Below are positions 38,301-48,972 of a stretch of DNA of 64,000 bases, in pieces; position 1 is the stretch's first letter, and every line of letters begins with the position of its first letter. The notes under the pieces are model-generated. The model saw only the letters and a list, made by a program, of their open reading frames with translations, was not told the DNA's origin and did not search any database. This stretch comes from Balanoglossus misakiensis (lineage: Eukaryota > Hemichordata). Location of the stretch: positions 2,852,001 through 2,916,000 of the forward strand of contig CM082594.2 of the NCBI GenBank assembly GCA_040954595.2. The letters run 5' to 3'. The translations under genes and the position numbers were made by a program.

Positions 38301-41300
38301 ATACATTATTAATTTCATCTGAGAACTGTGCTGTGTCCGGTCCAATTGCAATGCTAACGTCGAGGGAAAAGATTTTCGATGAACCCATGACGAGGTCAAC
38401 ATTTCTATTGGTACTAACACTCACATCGAGAGACAGTCCGTGGATTTGATCTGAAGAGAATCGGGAAAAAAGAAGTATATGTCTGATGACCCAATAAACG
38501 AATATAATACGTTCTATGCACGATTGGATTATATGAGAATGTGCACAACTACTACAAGTGCACAGCAGAATGCTACATGAGAAACTTAGTTGAGAAAGTT
38601 AAATTTTAATGGAGACGCTATGTGCAAGGAAACAAACGGTTATGGAGTTACCCAGAAATGTCATGTCACAAGATAATTTTAATTCACACTCACGTGTACA
38701 TGTTGTCAACTCAACACAGTTGCTGATGAACAAGTCTTCGTAAAGCCACAAAAGAGGGGCGTCCTTCTTGGGAGAAACGTCAGCGCACACATACGGGTAC
38801 CTCGCACAGCCCGTATCACGGAGGTCGTACGTTGATGTCAGATTTTTCATGTTCACGTTGGAATCTGGACGAATGTTGGCCACAGTTGGCGAGATATGAT
38901 CAGCTGATACTTTCTTCGAGTGTGGCTGCCCTGTTGCTTCGGCGGAGAAGTAGAGGTGAACGTTGAATAAGTTATCCTCCATATTTGTGTAGTGTCCCGT
39001 ACCTTGTCCAAGGTACAAGTCGACGCCGACGCATAACAACTGTGATGTTCCCATGGTAGCGTTTAAATCTGCAAACACTTGCATATCTATAGGTTCAATG
39101 GGGTCTGTGAAGAAAAGATAAACATTTGTTCATGTAATACATGAACATGGAATTGCGCATTGAAAATTTCCAGGAAATGGGATATCCATGATTTTTAAGG
39201 CGGCACATTTTATGTCATGGCTATTTACAATTTTCGACTAATAGCTTAAAATAGGGGTTACGCGTTTCTTAAGCTGTAAAATAAAGTCACACAAGTGATG
39301 ATATGGTCCTAAAAGGCGACAAATGAACATACGTGGTAACCATGAACCAATTAATCATCATCATTGAGATTTTATACTCACACAGACAAGCCACAATCTC
39401 AACACAGGCTGTTCTCTTCGCGTCATCTGTCCACTGCCAAACATCTGTGTCAACGGGATAAATCTCAACGCAAATGAAGTTGTAATGGTCGCACGGTACA
39501 GGATCGAAGTTGGCCTGAACATCTACCAGCACAGCCATATGGTTAGAAAGTGTGACGTCATGTCCGGGTACAACAGCTGTTGTCCTGTGAGTGTTTGTTG
39601 CCCCCGCATCAGCTGGTGTTTCATCCACGCTGACGTCAGACACAGCCAGGAAAACGCTGAGTGAAAACAAATCCGATGCAGCGCCCTCTACTGTTTGGCT
39701 GGCGTCAACAATGGGCAGTTCAACGTTCAAATGGAAGTCATTCTGTCGACCTTGCACAACACCCGGGATATAATCAGGGTGGACGCGGAGGGTTGGAGTC
39801 GCACTGATCAATGCTTCAACATAAATAGAAAGAGATTTTACCACACCATTTTGTGCCCGTGTCCATTTAAATTTACAGTTACAATATATCAGTATTTAAG
39901 GCCCTTCTCAGCAGTGGGTCAAATATTTTGTTTCCAATAAACAGCTACGTGCTAACACAAAGGATTTCTTATTTGCCTTCATTGTTCTGCCCTGGGATCG
40001 AGAAAACGGTCTTTAATATATGTGATAGCTCGAATAATTGAAAATCCGCCAGAATTGTGTAAACCTTTGTATTGTTCAACTATAGTAACATTTAGATCAC
40101 CGGTCCCCATGTCAATACTTTGGGTTTGTTTAATTTGAAAAGGAAATTATGATATCAATTACCTGGACCCGATGGTTGTGTTGGTATGGGCGTTGTCTCA
40201 GTATTTCCTTTTCCACCGAAGCCGAACAAGTAACCTTAAAGAAGGAATCAACACAAAACAATTGCCACACTAGGTTTGTATATACGCGAATATTTTGAGT
40301 TTACGGATGAGAAGTTAAATTTTAAATGTATAAGAGAATAACATAAGATAACGTCGGTTCGATCTAACCGTGATTGAGGTGCAAATAAAATTACATACCA
40401 ACCGCAGCACCACCACCAGCGAATATCAGCCCCATGGTAAGTAAGAGTCCGATGATAACCTTCCGCCGCTTACGGCCCGATTTGACTTCTGTCTGTGAAT
40501 CAAACCAAATACAGTTCTGTGCCTGCAAGTTGAAAGGGGCCCGGCCTTTTATGGGTGAACCAGGCAGCGCAGTCTACTAAAGTATATATACCTGTGGATG
40601 GTGGCGTTGTCATATTGTGCATAGAATGTGTCCCAATGCTTCCCACATGTGTCAGAGAATGTGCTTGCATGTATGGCCGTCCTATTTTGCACAAGATTAT
40701 GGCTGTTTTTATAATTCACTGCATCAGTTTCCCCCAGACCCAGGGCACTGCAGCTCTTTGCGACCAGCTGCATCGACACATCTGGTGTAAGGCTCTACGC
40801 CAGGCAACTATTTTGTTCTGTGTCTTTTTCTGTGGACGGGTGCCTTTCAGTCGGTGGCTGTGGGTATGGTTCTCATCCGACAGAGTTTATAGCGAGTCAA
40901 AATGAGAGTACAGTGTAACTACTACAAAATTGTACAAAAATGAAAACAATATGGCTGCTACTTTGTATAACATTTTACATCACGGCAAACAACTTGTCGA
41001 TATAAGTGTACCACATTCCGAGTTACTTTGATAGAACATTGGTTGGCAAGATCTCACTGTACAGAGGGAAGAAAACCCTATGTGTGTTTATAATCAGAAC
41101 GTCACACATGTGCAGCACAAATTAAGGCTGCATTCACAAACACCTCTGGAAGGGGGGGGGGAGAATTGAGGGGGGGGGGATTTGAAGAAATTGAGGGTAT
41201 GTAAGGGGGGATTTGAAATAATTTAGGGACTGAAAGGGGGGGACTTGAAAACTTTGACGACTAAATGTTTATTTTGAGTCCGCAAAAATGCAGTTTCGCG

Positions 41301-43704
41301 CCCTTTATTTTACAAATTTTTCTAATGTGGGAGGGGGACACCCCCCTCCCACACCCACCACCTCCATTCATCAACACCTTTCAATCATTGACTGGTTTAT
41401 CTATAGTGTCCCAGGTCAGGGGACTTGCCCCCACCTCATGATAACTTTGAGCGGCGACGGTTAAATTTGTCCTCCCCAACATACCGGTAGTTGAGTTAAT
41501 TTGCCTTTGCCGGGTTCCTTAAAATGCAGGTTTGAGCTCTTTATTTTACTAAATTTTCTTACGTGGGAGGGGGACACCCCCTCCCAAACCCACCCCCTCC
41601 AATTCTCGGTTTACAATGTCTCCCAACACAGAATACAAATGATGTGTTGTTCTCTGTGAAAGAAAATGGGGGGGGGGGGGGATTTCAAAATTTTGGCAGT
41701 TCGGAAGGGGGGATTTGAAAATATTTCGGGTTGTGTACGGGGGGCATGTGAAAATTAGCGGTAAAAAAATTGAATTCTCCCGCCCCCCCCCCTCCAGAGG
41801 TGTTTGTGAATGCAGCCTAAAACTTAAACATTCTGAAGTTTTGGAATGTACGATTTTAACCAGGTGTTGAGTACAGACGAGGAGCTGATTTACGAAAGTC
41901 TTGGGGAAGGGGGGGGGGGTCGTGTGACTTCTGAAGTTTTCAAATTAATCCTTACCAGAAGACAACATTATTTCTATTATTTAATGCTTGTACTTTGCAA
42001 GGATTTGTGTTTTTCTTGTGTAGATGTTTGTAAATACCGTGTTATTTGCCATGGTAACAGTTTATCATTGCCGTTGGTATTGTCTGTAGGCCATGATCAT
42101 TACAGTTAATCTCGTGTGTATGTGCAAATGTACGATTGTTGACAAATATATTAGAAAAAGTATGACGTCAATACGGCATATAAGACATGAGGTACCCTGG
42201 TCACCATACCCAGTGTGTTTTATACTGTCAACTCTCTTCCATTTTTAAGATCTGCATATCAATAGAAATCAAAATGCGATGCCACAGCAACGAGGTCACC
42301 ACATGTTTTGGACTCTGACGTCGTTCAAGTCAATCACCCTACGCGACACACTACTGATTGGCCGGAACAATGGCCTGGGCGTTGCTAATAGTTGGATAAT
42401 TATTAACATCAATTAGCAACATCTGTTCCATGGTAACGGCCAATCAGTAGTGTGTGTTGCGTAAGGTGATTGACTTGAACGACAGCAGAGTCAAAACCAT
42501 GTGGTAACCTCGTTGCCGTGACATTGCATTTTGAGTTCTTTTTACATGCAGATCTTAAAAATGGAAGATAGTTGACTGTGTGGCCAGACCCTTGTGTGTG
42601 AGTCTATCTAAAACACACTGAGTATGGATACCAGGCTAGCCATGAGGTAACGAGAAAAATAACTATCGGATTTATCCCCTTAGATTTATGTTATTTCTAC
42701 AAAATATTTGTTAAAACTTGAATTCGAGATCAAAATATTTGATTTTTAAGGGCCCGGGCGAACTCTCAATTGGTTATCTCAATTTTCGACTCATTACCAC
42801 AGAGGAACACGTCATCTCATTCTATTCTCTGTGCAGCTGAATTCTATCATCGCTATCGATGTCGACATCACACTATTCTCAACTGCAGTCATTTAACAAT
42901 AATGAATATTAACAAATTGGTATAATGTGATGATAAATTATGCATCGTATTTCACTTCGCGACAACTTCAGTGTTGTCCTATCGTACGGTCAGATTCCTA
43001 GCAATAATTTTGGACATTTAAGAGACAAAGTCTCTTTCTCACTGACCCTTTTCCACTAATTATCTTTGATACAAGACACCATTTATGTTTTTTTTACATG
43101 TGGATACATAGTGAATCAACGTTCGACCACACACAATTTCCATCCAGTTTGTAGGATATGAGGGTAAAAATCTCACCAAAATGAATAAATGGTAAACACC
43201 GATTGTTCATGTTGGCGTTTTTTTCACTCTCGTGTCTACAAGTGGGATGGAAGTTGTGTGTGGTCGAATGTTTTTTCATGGTGTATTGTATCAAAGATAA
43301 TTAATTGGAAAAGGGCAGCAAGAGAGAGAGACTTTGTCCGTTTAAGACATATTTGAAATGACTAATATGAGGACTATTTTGCTCCGATTAAATTTGTTGG
43401 ATGTAACCTTTTAAATTCATGCAGCAATTGTTTTGACTGGATGGTTACAATTCCTTCATTGATACTGCACATTTGGTTATTACCGGTAACATTTTCTTCA
43501 GCGTGAAGATAACCTGGTCGGTCGTCCTGAAGCCCATAACAGTTATATTACGTCGAATACTTTGATATTGAACATTCAGCCATGCAATTCATACACCTAT
43601 TATCGGCCAGGTGGACTGTGACTACAAAGTTTGTGTATTTTAAGTCCATAATTGCACTTTTCACTTACCTCGGCCCGAATTGGTTCTACTTTAGTGTTTT
43701 GCAT
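32381..43704 (-). CDS. Type II membrane receptor 1: four unknown 4-Cys domains, C-type lectin (EPN), five LDLa
   Basis: Exons, 5' to 3' on the - strand: 43704-43669, 40492-40399, 40234-40163, 39813-39382, 39104-38694, 38450-38022, 37701-37288, 37016-36867, 36563-36422, 35327-35260, 34704-34600, 34167-34057, 33581-33465, 33188-33084, 32505-32381. All phases agree; 936 aa. Residues 1-23 are a short tail ending in GRKRRK, 24-44 a hydrophobic Gly-rich membrane anchor, no cleavable signal, so type II orientation. Four repeats follow (68-211, 212-348, 349-491, 492-629), each one phase 1-1 exon, ending C-x6-C-[VIA]-[ED]-[VI]-x-P ... C-x5/6-C. Next a C-type lectin domain (630-749) with EPN, then EDC and MND in place of WND. 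Five LDLa repeats (750-936) end in SDE acidic boxes, though the third has lost acidic residues. The 4-Cys domain matches no family I know. Likely a cell-surface glycan or pathogen receptor; inference. Confidence 0.85.
41126..41817 (+). mobile_element. Non-autonomous TIR DNA transposon, G-rich family, copy 3
   Basis: 692 bases with GGCTGCATTCACAAACACCT and inverse at the ends. Flanked by TAA (41123-41125 and 41818-41820). Same orientation as copy 1, with an internal deletion relative to it near 41640. Confidence 0.9.
42187..42645. mobile_element. Long fold-back element
   Basis: Arms of about 200 bases: CACACTACTGATTGGCC near 42350 returns inverted near 42440, CATTTTTAAGATCTGCAT near 42241 returns inverted near 42550, and the CCCAGTGTGTTTTA and GAGGTACC ends return near 42610-42645. 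No coding content. Confidence 0.82.
43018..43345. mobile_element. Fold-back MITE, family A, copy 4
   Basis: TTAAGAGACAAAGTCTC at the left and ACTTTGTCCGTTTAA at the right, with the GTTCGACCACACA block in both arms. Confidence 0.85.
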
Positions 43705-43860
43705 CTTCACTTTCACGGAGCTTCTCCGAATCGGGGTGACGCCGGCAAGACTCGCGCGCGAGCTCTACCGCTGGATCCGCAAATCGTGCGATTTTTATTG
43801 GCGAGCCCCCTGAACAAATTTTGTAATCACAACTTGTTTGTGCGTGTAATCGCCCGGATA

Positions 43861-44575
43861 AGGCGGGATTTTCCCCATTGCCATTCGTTGAATTCAAATG
43901 AACAAGCGGTGATTTTTCTCCCGATCCTCAGGTAACACTTTCTTGCCATGGCATCGTTTTTCTTTCTTTTGCCGCCAAAACTATACTGACTATGCCACTA
44001 TTTGGTGTTTTGTGTAGATTGTGCCTGCAGCCTGAAATGCTGTGCTGTAAACTACATTTCACGTTATCCTAAGTACTTGCAAAACCGTCAACTTGGAATC
44101 TCACAAATCAATTCGAGAAGTAATACGACCTTGAGGTTAGAATTATTTTTCTTTACTGAAAAACAAGCATTTGGTGGTTGAAAAATGACCATGTACATTG
44201 CATCTCAATAACCTAGGATAAGGCAAGATTTTCCCCATTGCCATTCGTTGATTTCAAATGAACACGTAGTGATTTTTCTCCCGATCCTCAGGTAACACTT
44301 TCTTGCCATGGCATCGTTTTTCTTTCTTTTGCCGCCAAAACAATACTGACTATGCCACTATTTGGTGTTTTGTGTAGATTGTGCCTGTAGCCTGAAATGC
44401 TTTTCTGTAAACTACATTTCACATTATCCTAAGTACTTGCGAAACCGTCAACTTGGAATCTCACAAATCAATTCGAGAAGTAATACGACCTTGAGGTTAG
44501 AATTATTTCTCTTTATTGAAAAAACAAGCATTTGGTGGTTGAAAAATGACCATGTACAGTGCATCTAAAAACACA
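43861..44575. repeat. Tandem duplication of about 359 bases upstream of receptor 1
   Basis: 43861-44215 and 44220-44575 are near-identical direct copies: both carry GGCATCGTTTTTCTTTC, the GATTGTGCCTG segment and the TTTGGTGGTTGAAAAATGACC end. It lies just 5' of the start codon of the - strand gene, so it may hold its promoter or a noncoding exon; this is inference. Confidence 0.88.
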
Positions 44576-45767
44576 AAATCTCTAGTATAAGATGCATTTT
44601 TAACAGTCACCAGAATTCTTCTAAATCCTGGAAGATCATGTTTAATTCTCACGCAGCTATATATACTTGAGTTTGTATAGCATATTCTCATAATATTCTC
44701 ATATTTTGAGGATTATAGTGAAGCAGGAATGGACAAGATACAACAGAACAGTTGGTTAATATATTAACAGAATGTATACATATGCATGAATGAAAGTTAA
44801 GTGTGATCACACCCTGGTTCACATCAAAAATCGAGACCCCATTGCAGACACGATCTCTAATCATGCCATACCAGGGAATCTTTTAACTTAAAGAAAAAAG
44901 TATGCCCTCACAGGTTGCTATTCAATAATTTTATACCACCCTAAGAGCAGGAAAAATAACTTTGGGCAACAAACACGAAGCCAAGCAGTTTAGAATTGTA
45001 TACAATGTACATTTGGTCAAGTAAATCTATTTTAAATGGAAACGATGGAACACTATACAATACTTCAAAAAGAATATAGCCTATTGAATCGTGTTTCAAT
45101 TGAGACTACCAACGTGTATTGAGTAGAAAGTCTTATAATACATGTACATTTAGTTTTTCCTAAAGTAATTGAATAGTATTACTTTAATCTCCCCAGACAA
45201 AAGAGAAATGGAGGTCTACCGTTTCATTCTTTTTCGCTTTGACCTTAGGTTATAGCAAACCATGAAAGAGGGTTCGCTTTTGTGGTTCCATGTGGATTAA
45301 AAGAACGCCGAGGGTGTTGCTCCCTTCAGTAACCTCCAATTGTCCTTCATCAGCAACCAACACTATCTTAAAATTGGCAATTATAATCGTTAATACACTT
45401 GCTGATACACTACATTAATCTGTCTTAAATGTTTACTGGAAAAATATAGCCTGTCCGTAAGCAAAACATAAAATAGGCCACATTAAACCCTGCTAAGTTT
45501 ACGCTGTTTTCATTATCTGATTTTCATACTTATAGAGTGGTCCATTTAAATTACCTAGCTGATGGGTTAACACAAACATATTATCCACCTCTGATTGTGG
45601 TTGTACATAGAAATATGAAAACATGAAAGAAAAAAAGGTGTCTCACCTAGGCCTGTTTATTCAACCACCGATGTCAAGAGTATATAACTATTCGCATATA
45701 TGTGCATATTGGAATGTCCGCAATTGCAAAATACGTTTTCTACTAATTTAGTACAAGGAGAAGTAAT
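44576..45767. other. Intergenic sequence between receptor 1 and element 2
   Basis: AT-rich; no gene, RNA or repeat recognised. Confidence 0.5.
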
Positions 45768-46410
45768 TGTAACGGCCTTGTTGATCCATTGAATTTGTAT
45801 ACATGTATATCTGTATGTATGTTATACCTGTATCTTATAGTAATTAGTTATTCAATTATTCATATGACGTAATAGTACTTACCTTCAATTGGTTGATCTT
45901 AATTATATGCAAACCACCTGGAAGTTTCATTTGACCAATGAACACAAGCTAATCTGGCACTATGATGTAATTGCTGATATAAAAGGACATGGTGCATAAA
46001 ATTGGTCAGTTCACCTCTGTAGCCAGACCGGCCACACACGTTGGAACTGACATGTATTTGTTCCATTTCAGGTTAGTTTCCTTGTACCTTACCTGTTGCT
46101 TGAAGCTTTGTATTTTGGTGCATTCTACCGACTCATTTCAGCACAAGTAATTGGTGTCTTTAACTTGCGTCAATTTTCCAATTGTATGTCTATATTTTTC
46201 ACTTGCATGAATTTTGGTGTATTCTGTTGGAAATGGAACTCCCATACATGTGTGTAATTTAGCAGTTCACCTCTGTAGCCAGACCGGCCACACACGTTGG
46301 AACTGACATGTATTTGTTCCATTTCAGTTATTAAATGTAAGGCCTATGTCTTTGTTACCCGTAACCTGTTTGGTGTGAATATGTTGGAATGAACGGCGAC
46401 AACCGTGACA
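45768..46410 (+). repeat. 5' LTR of element 2, with internal 65-bp duplication
   Basis: Begins TGTAACGG, ends CCGTGACA. TATAAAA at 45978-45984 is the likely promoter. A 65-base block (46007-46071) recurs unchanged at 46263-46327, each copy ending in a splice-acceptor-like TTCCATTTCAG. The sequence after the LTR, TGGCGTAGTCGGCAGGAT, is the candidate primer-binding site. Confidence 0.94.
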
Positions 46411-47479
46411 AATGGCGTAGTCGGCAGGATTTGGCAATTCCTACGCAAGTTCTTTTTTCGGGACGGAGAGGATGATACTGACAAGTGCCATGTTTTAACT
46501 GGTCAGAAGTGTCTGGACAACGGACAACGCCCAACCAGGTGTGTCTTTCGCTGAGCTGGACGTCCTTGGGGAGCCACCCGGACTGCAGACAGACGGGAGC
46601 CAGGTCCAAGCGTCAACGGCGAGGAAAATTCTCTGCAGAGTGCCAAGTGGTGAAGTCGCTGAACTGTTACCGGCCGGAACTGTTTAGTGTGAAGTGTTCA
46701 TCGCGGTATACAAGGTATTGTGTGTCCAGAACTTGACAGTGTTATTCCGTGCGAACTATAGACAGTGCGCATAAATTCCGTCCGTGGCGCATAGTTTCCA
46801 TCTGTGATAACTTCGGACTTGAACTTGTGGACTGGGTATTTTATTGCCAACGAACTTTCTGGTTATTCGCCGTAGAACCTGGTGTAACGTAATGTTTGTA
46901 AATTTTTCTTAGAAATTTCAATATTGTCTATATAATGCAATGTGGTCAAAGTAGTTTTGACTTTGATTTAATTGTTGAAGTGGGCTCCATGTGGATATAA
47001 ACCCCTGTTTTGTTGCTGCTTTAACGGAAAAAAAAAAAAATATTTTCTTTCAACAGTACATTTTGGTTAAGTGCTGAAGTATAAATTTTCTTTGTAAATT
47101 TCAGTTCATTATTTTCCAAACGACGTGAAAAAAAAAATTGTCAGCGCTTGTTGAAAAAAAAAATATTAAGTTATAAGTTAAATATTGTATATTGACTTGA
47201 GTTAGTTTATTATTGTATTAGTTATTTAGTTGTTTCATTATTATTGAGACTGTCCATGAATGGTCGTATTCATCCAAATCATACATTAGTCTCTATAGAA
47301 CCTTTGGCAGTGTCTGTAAGCTATTCTATGCTTATTTCATTCCCTGTTAACGTATGTGCTATGCCAGTAGATACTGATATTATTGTTAAGATTTTCCAGT
47401 GAAATAGCTTGCATTGCATCGTATTTAACGACACGTCAGAGTCCTCCCAAATTGCCTCTCATTTTATGGAAGAAAAAAA
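46411..47479 (+). other. Leader of element 2
   Basis: About 1.07 kb between the primer-binding site and the gag ATG, with several A-rich runs and upstream ATGs. No protein recognised. Probably contains packaging and translation signals; inference. Confidence 0.6.
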
Positions 47480-48904
47480 ATGGCTGTGTCCAAAATATCA
47501 ATTCAAGAGCGAAGCATTTATGTGCAACACTTGCCTTTTGAATGTACAAAGAAACATTTTAGAGAATTTATCGAGTTACAGCTTGGTTTGGCCCAGGTTG
47601 ATCAAATTTATATTTCTGATAAAGATTCCGCTTTTGTCATATTTGAGAATATAGAATCAGCCACAGCCGCTCTGCCAGTAATACATAAAAGCACTTTTGA
47701 AGAAAGCAAATTACGGGCAAGTCGTGTGACCACAGCCCGAGGGTTGGAACTGTGGCATTTAATTGAGGAAACCGAACAAAGTACTGGCCTAGATTACAAT
47801 GAAACCAGTGATCCCAAGACATCCAAACCCAAAGCAGATGTACAGGAAATTATTAACATGTTGAGTTTACTGTCTGAAACAGATAGGAAAGCGGTTGCAC
47901 AGGCCATATCACCTGCTCCACTGAAACCAATCGTATCAACCCCTATGCCACAGCCGATTCCATTTCCAGCATTTCCAGTACCAACTTCAGTTGCAGATTC
48001 TTCACCATTTATTATGTCTTCACCTGCCCAAGCAGCTGCTGCACAGCCAGCCACAGCCACTACTGCTTTTCACTCGGTGGAATTCCCAAGAATAGTCGTC
48101 TTCTCTGGCAAAGGTGATGTCACTTATGAAATGTGGCGATATGAAGTTCGAGCACTACACAGGGAGAATGTGTTTCCGGAGACCATAATTATGCAGGCTG
48201 TTCGGAAATCCCTACGAGCGTCCGCTGCTGAAGTCCTACTACATATGGGAGAAGACATCACAGTGTCCCGATTGATGGCGAAGATGGACATGGTCTTTGG
48301 GAAAGTATTGCCACCGGAAGCAGTTTTGGAAAAATTCTATACAGCACGACAAACGAAGACAGAAAAGGTAGCAGAATGGGCCTGTCGCATCGAAGGACTT
48401 TTGGATGAACTCAGATCAGGTCAGTCCATCTCTAGTAATTCAGAAGAAACCATGCTTCGAACCAAATTCTTTTCTGGCCTGTCAGATGAGCACATTAAGA
48501 ATGCAATCAGACACCGATATGATACGGGAGAAGATTATTCAGGATTGTTGCTAGCCGCAAGAAAGCTTGAAGTAAATAGGGAGACCACTACCAGGGTTCA
48601 CCAAGCAACTGTTGCTGACAAGACGATGATAACCAAATTGGAGGAACTTACCAAAGGTCTGAAGAACTTAGCTGAGAAGGTTGCTGAACTAGAGAAGCGA
48701 ACTTCAACATCATCAACTCCAGAGTCTACTTTTCGCCGACGTGTCAACAATGAAAATGGCCGGGATCGGCGTGGCAACGATGGAACTCGCCAACCCAAAC
48801 AAGTTTTCCCAGGCAACTGCTTCAAGTGTGGTGAACATGGACACAAAAAGACAGACTGTCCTTTAAATGGGGAGCGACCAGGCATCCGGAGGGACATGCG
48901 CTAG
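47480..48904 (+). CDS. gag: Gag of element 2, RRM-like N-terminus and PNMA-type capsid
   Basis: 474 aa. Residues 13-82 resemble an RNA recognition motif, with IYVQHLPF as RNP2-like and SAFVIF as RNP1-like strands. A Pro/Ala-rich linker follows (about 150-195), then a capsid core beginning FSGKGDVTYEMW (about 210-365), which resembles the Gag of the PNMA lineage. A coiled-coil-like Leu/Lys stretch (375-410) and one CCHC zinc knuckle (from residue 447) follow. The start ATG follows an A-rich tract. Vertebrate PNMA proteins, which descend from Ty3/gypsy Gag, also have an RRM-like N-terminus; that link is from family knowledge and my reading of the pattern, not a search. Confidence 0.88.
   Translation: MAVSKISIQERSIYVQHLPFECTKKHFREFIELQLGLAQVDQIYISDKDSAFVIFENIESATAALPVIHKSTFEESKLRASRVTTARGLELWHLIEETEQSTGLDYNETSDPKTSKPKADVQEIINMLSLLSETDRKAVAQAISPAPLKPIVSTPMPQPIPFPAFPVPTSVADSSPFIMSSPAQAAAAQPATATTAFHSVEFPRIVVFSGKGDVTYEMWRYEVRALHRENVFPETIIMQAVRKSLRASAAEVLLHMGEDITVSRLMAKMDMVFGKVLPPEAVLEKFYTARQTKTEKVAEWACRIEGLLDELRSGQSISSNSEETMLRTKFFSGLSDEHIKNAIRHRYDTGEDYSGLLLAARKLEVNRETTTRVHQATVADKTMITKLEELTKGLKNLAEKVAELEKRTSTSSTPESTFRRRVNNENGRDRRGNDGTRQPKQVFPGNCFKCGEHGHKKTDCPLNGERPGIRRDMR
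48862..48868 (+). promoter_or_regulatory. Candidate -1 ribosomal frameshift heptamer (TTTAAAT)
   Basis: T-TTA-AAT sits exactly in the gag zero frame and fits the X-XXY-YYZ rule. The gag and pol frames overlap from 48835 to 48904, with pol in the -1 frame, so a slip here would feed pol. It lies a few codons past the zinc knuckle. A downstream structure was not checked. Confidence 0.72.
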
Positions 48905-48972
48905 GTCGGAACGGTAACAGTCCCTCTAATGTTATTGATTCTTTAATAGGCCACGCCAATGAAACTGAGATT

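Larger units (their letters stand above)
40493..43668 (-). other. Intron 1 of receptor 1
   Basis: Long first intron between the 12-residue start exon and the membrane-anchor exon. It hosts a TIR element (41126), a fold-back element (42187) and a family A MITE (43018). No exon recognised inside. Confidence 0.65.

Noticed and set aside
38117-38449. + strand frames opposite the 4-Cys domain exons (also 62728-63171)
   Set aside because: Antisense of well supported exons; conservation between the two copies follows from the duplication.
40493-40700. Start of receptor 1 directly upstream of the membrane-anchor exon
   Set aside because: No in-frame ATG with an open path precedes the acceptor at 40493; the short exon at 43704-43669 fits phase 0 and provides the ATG.
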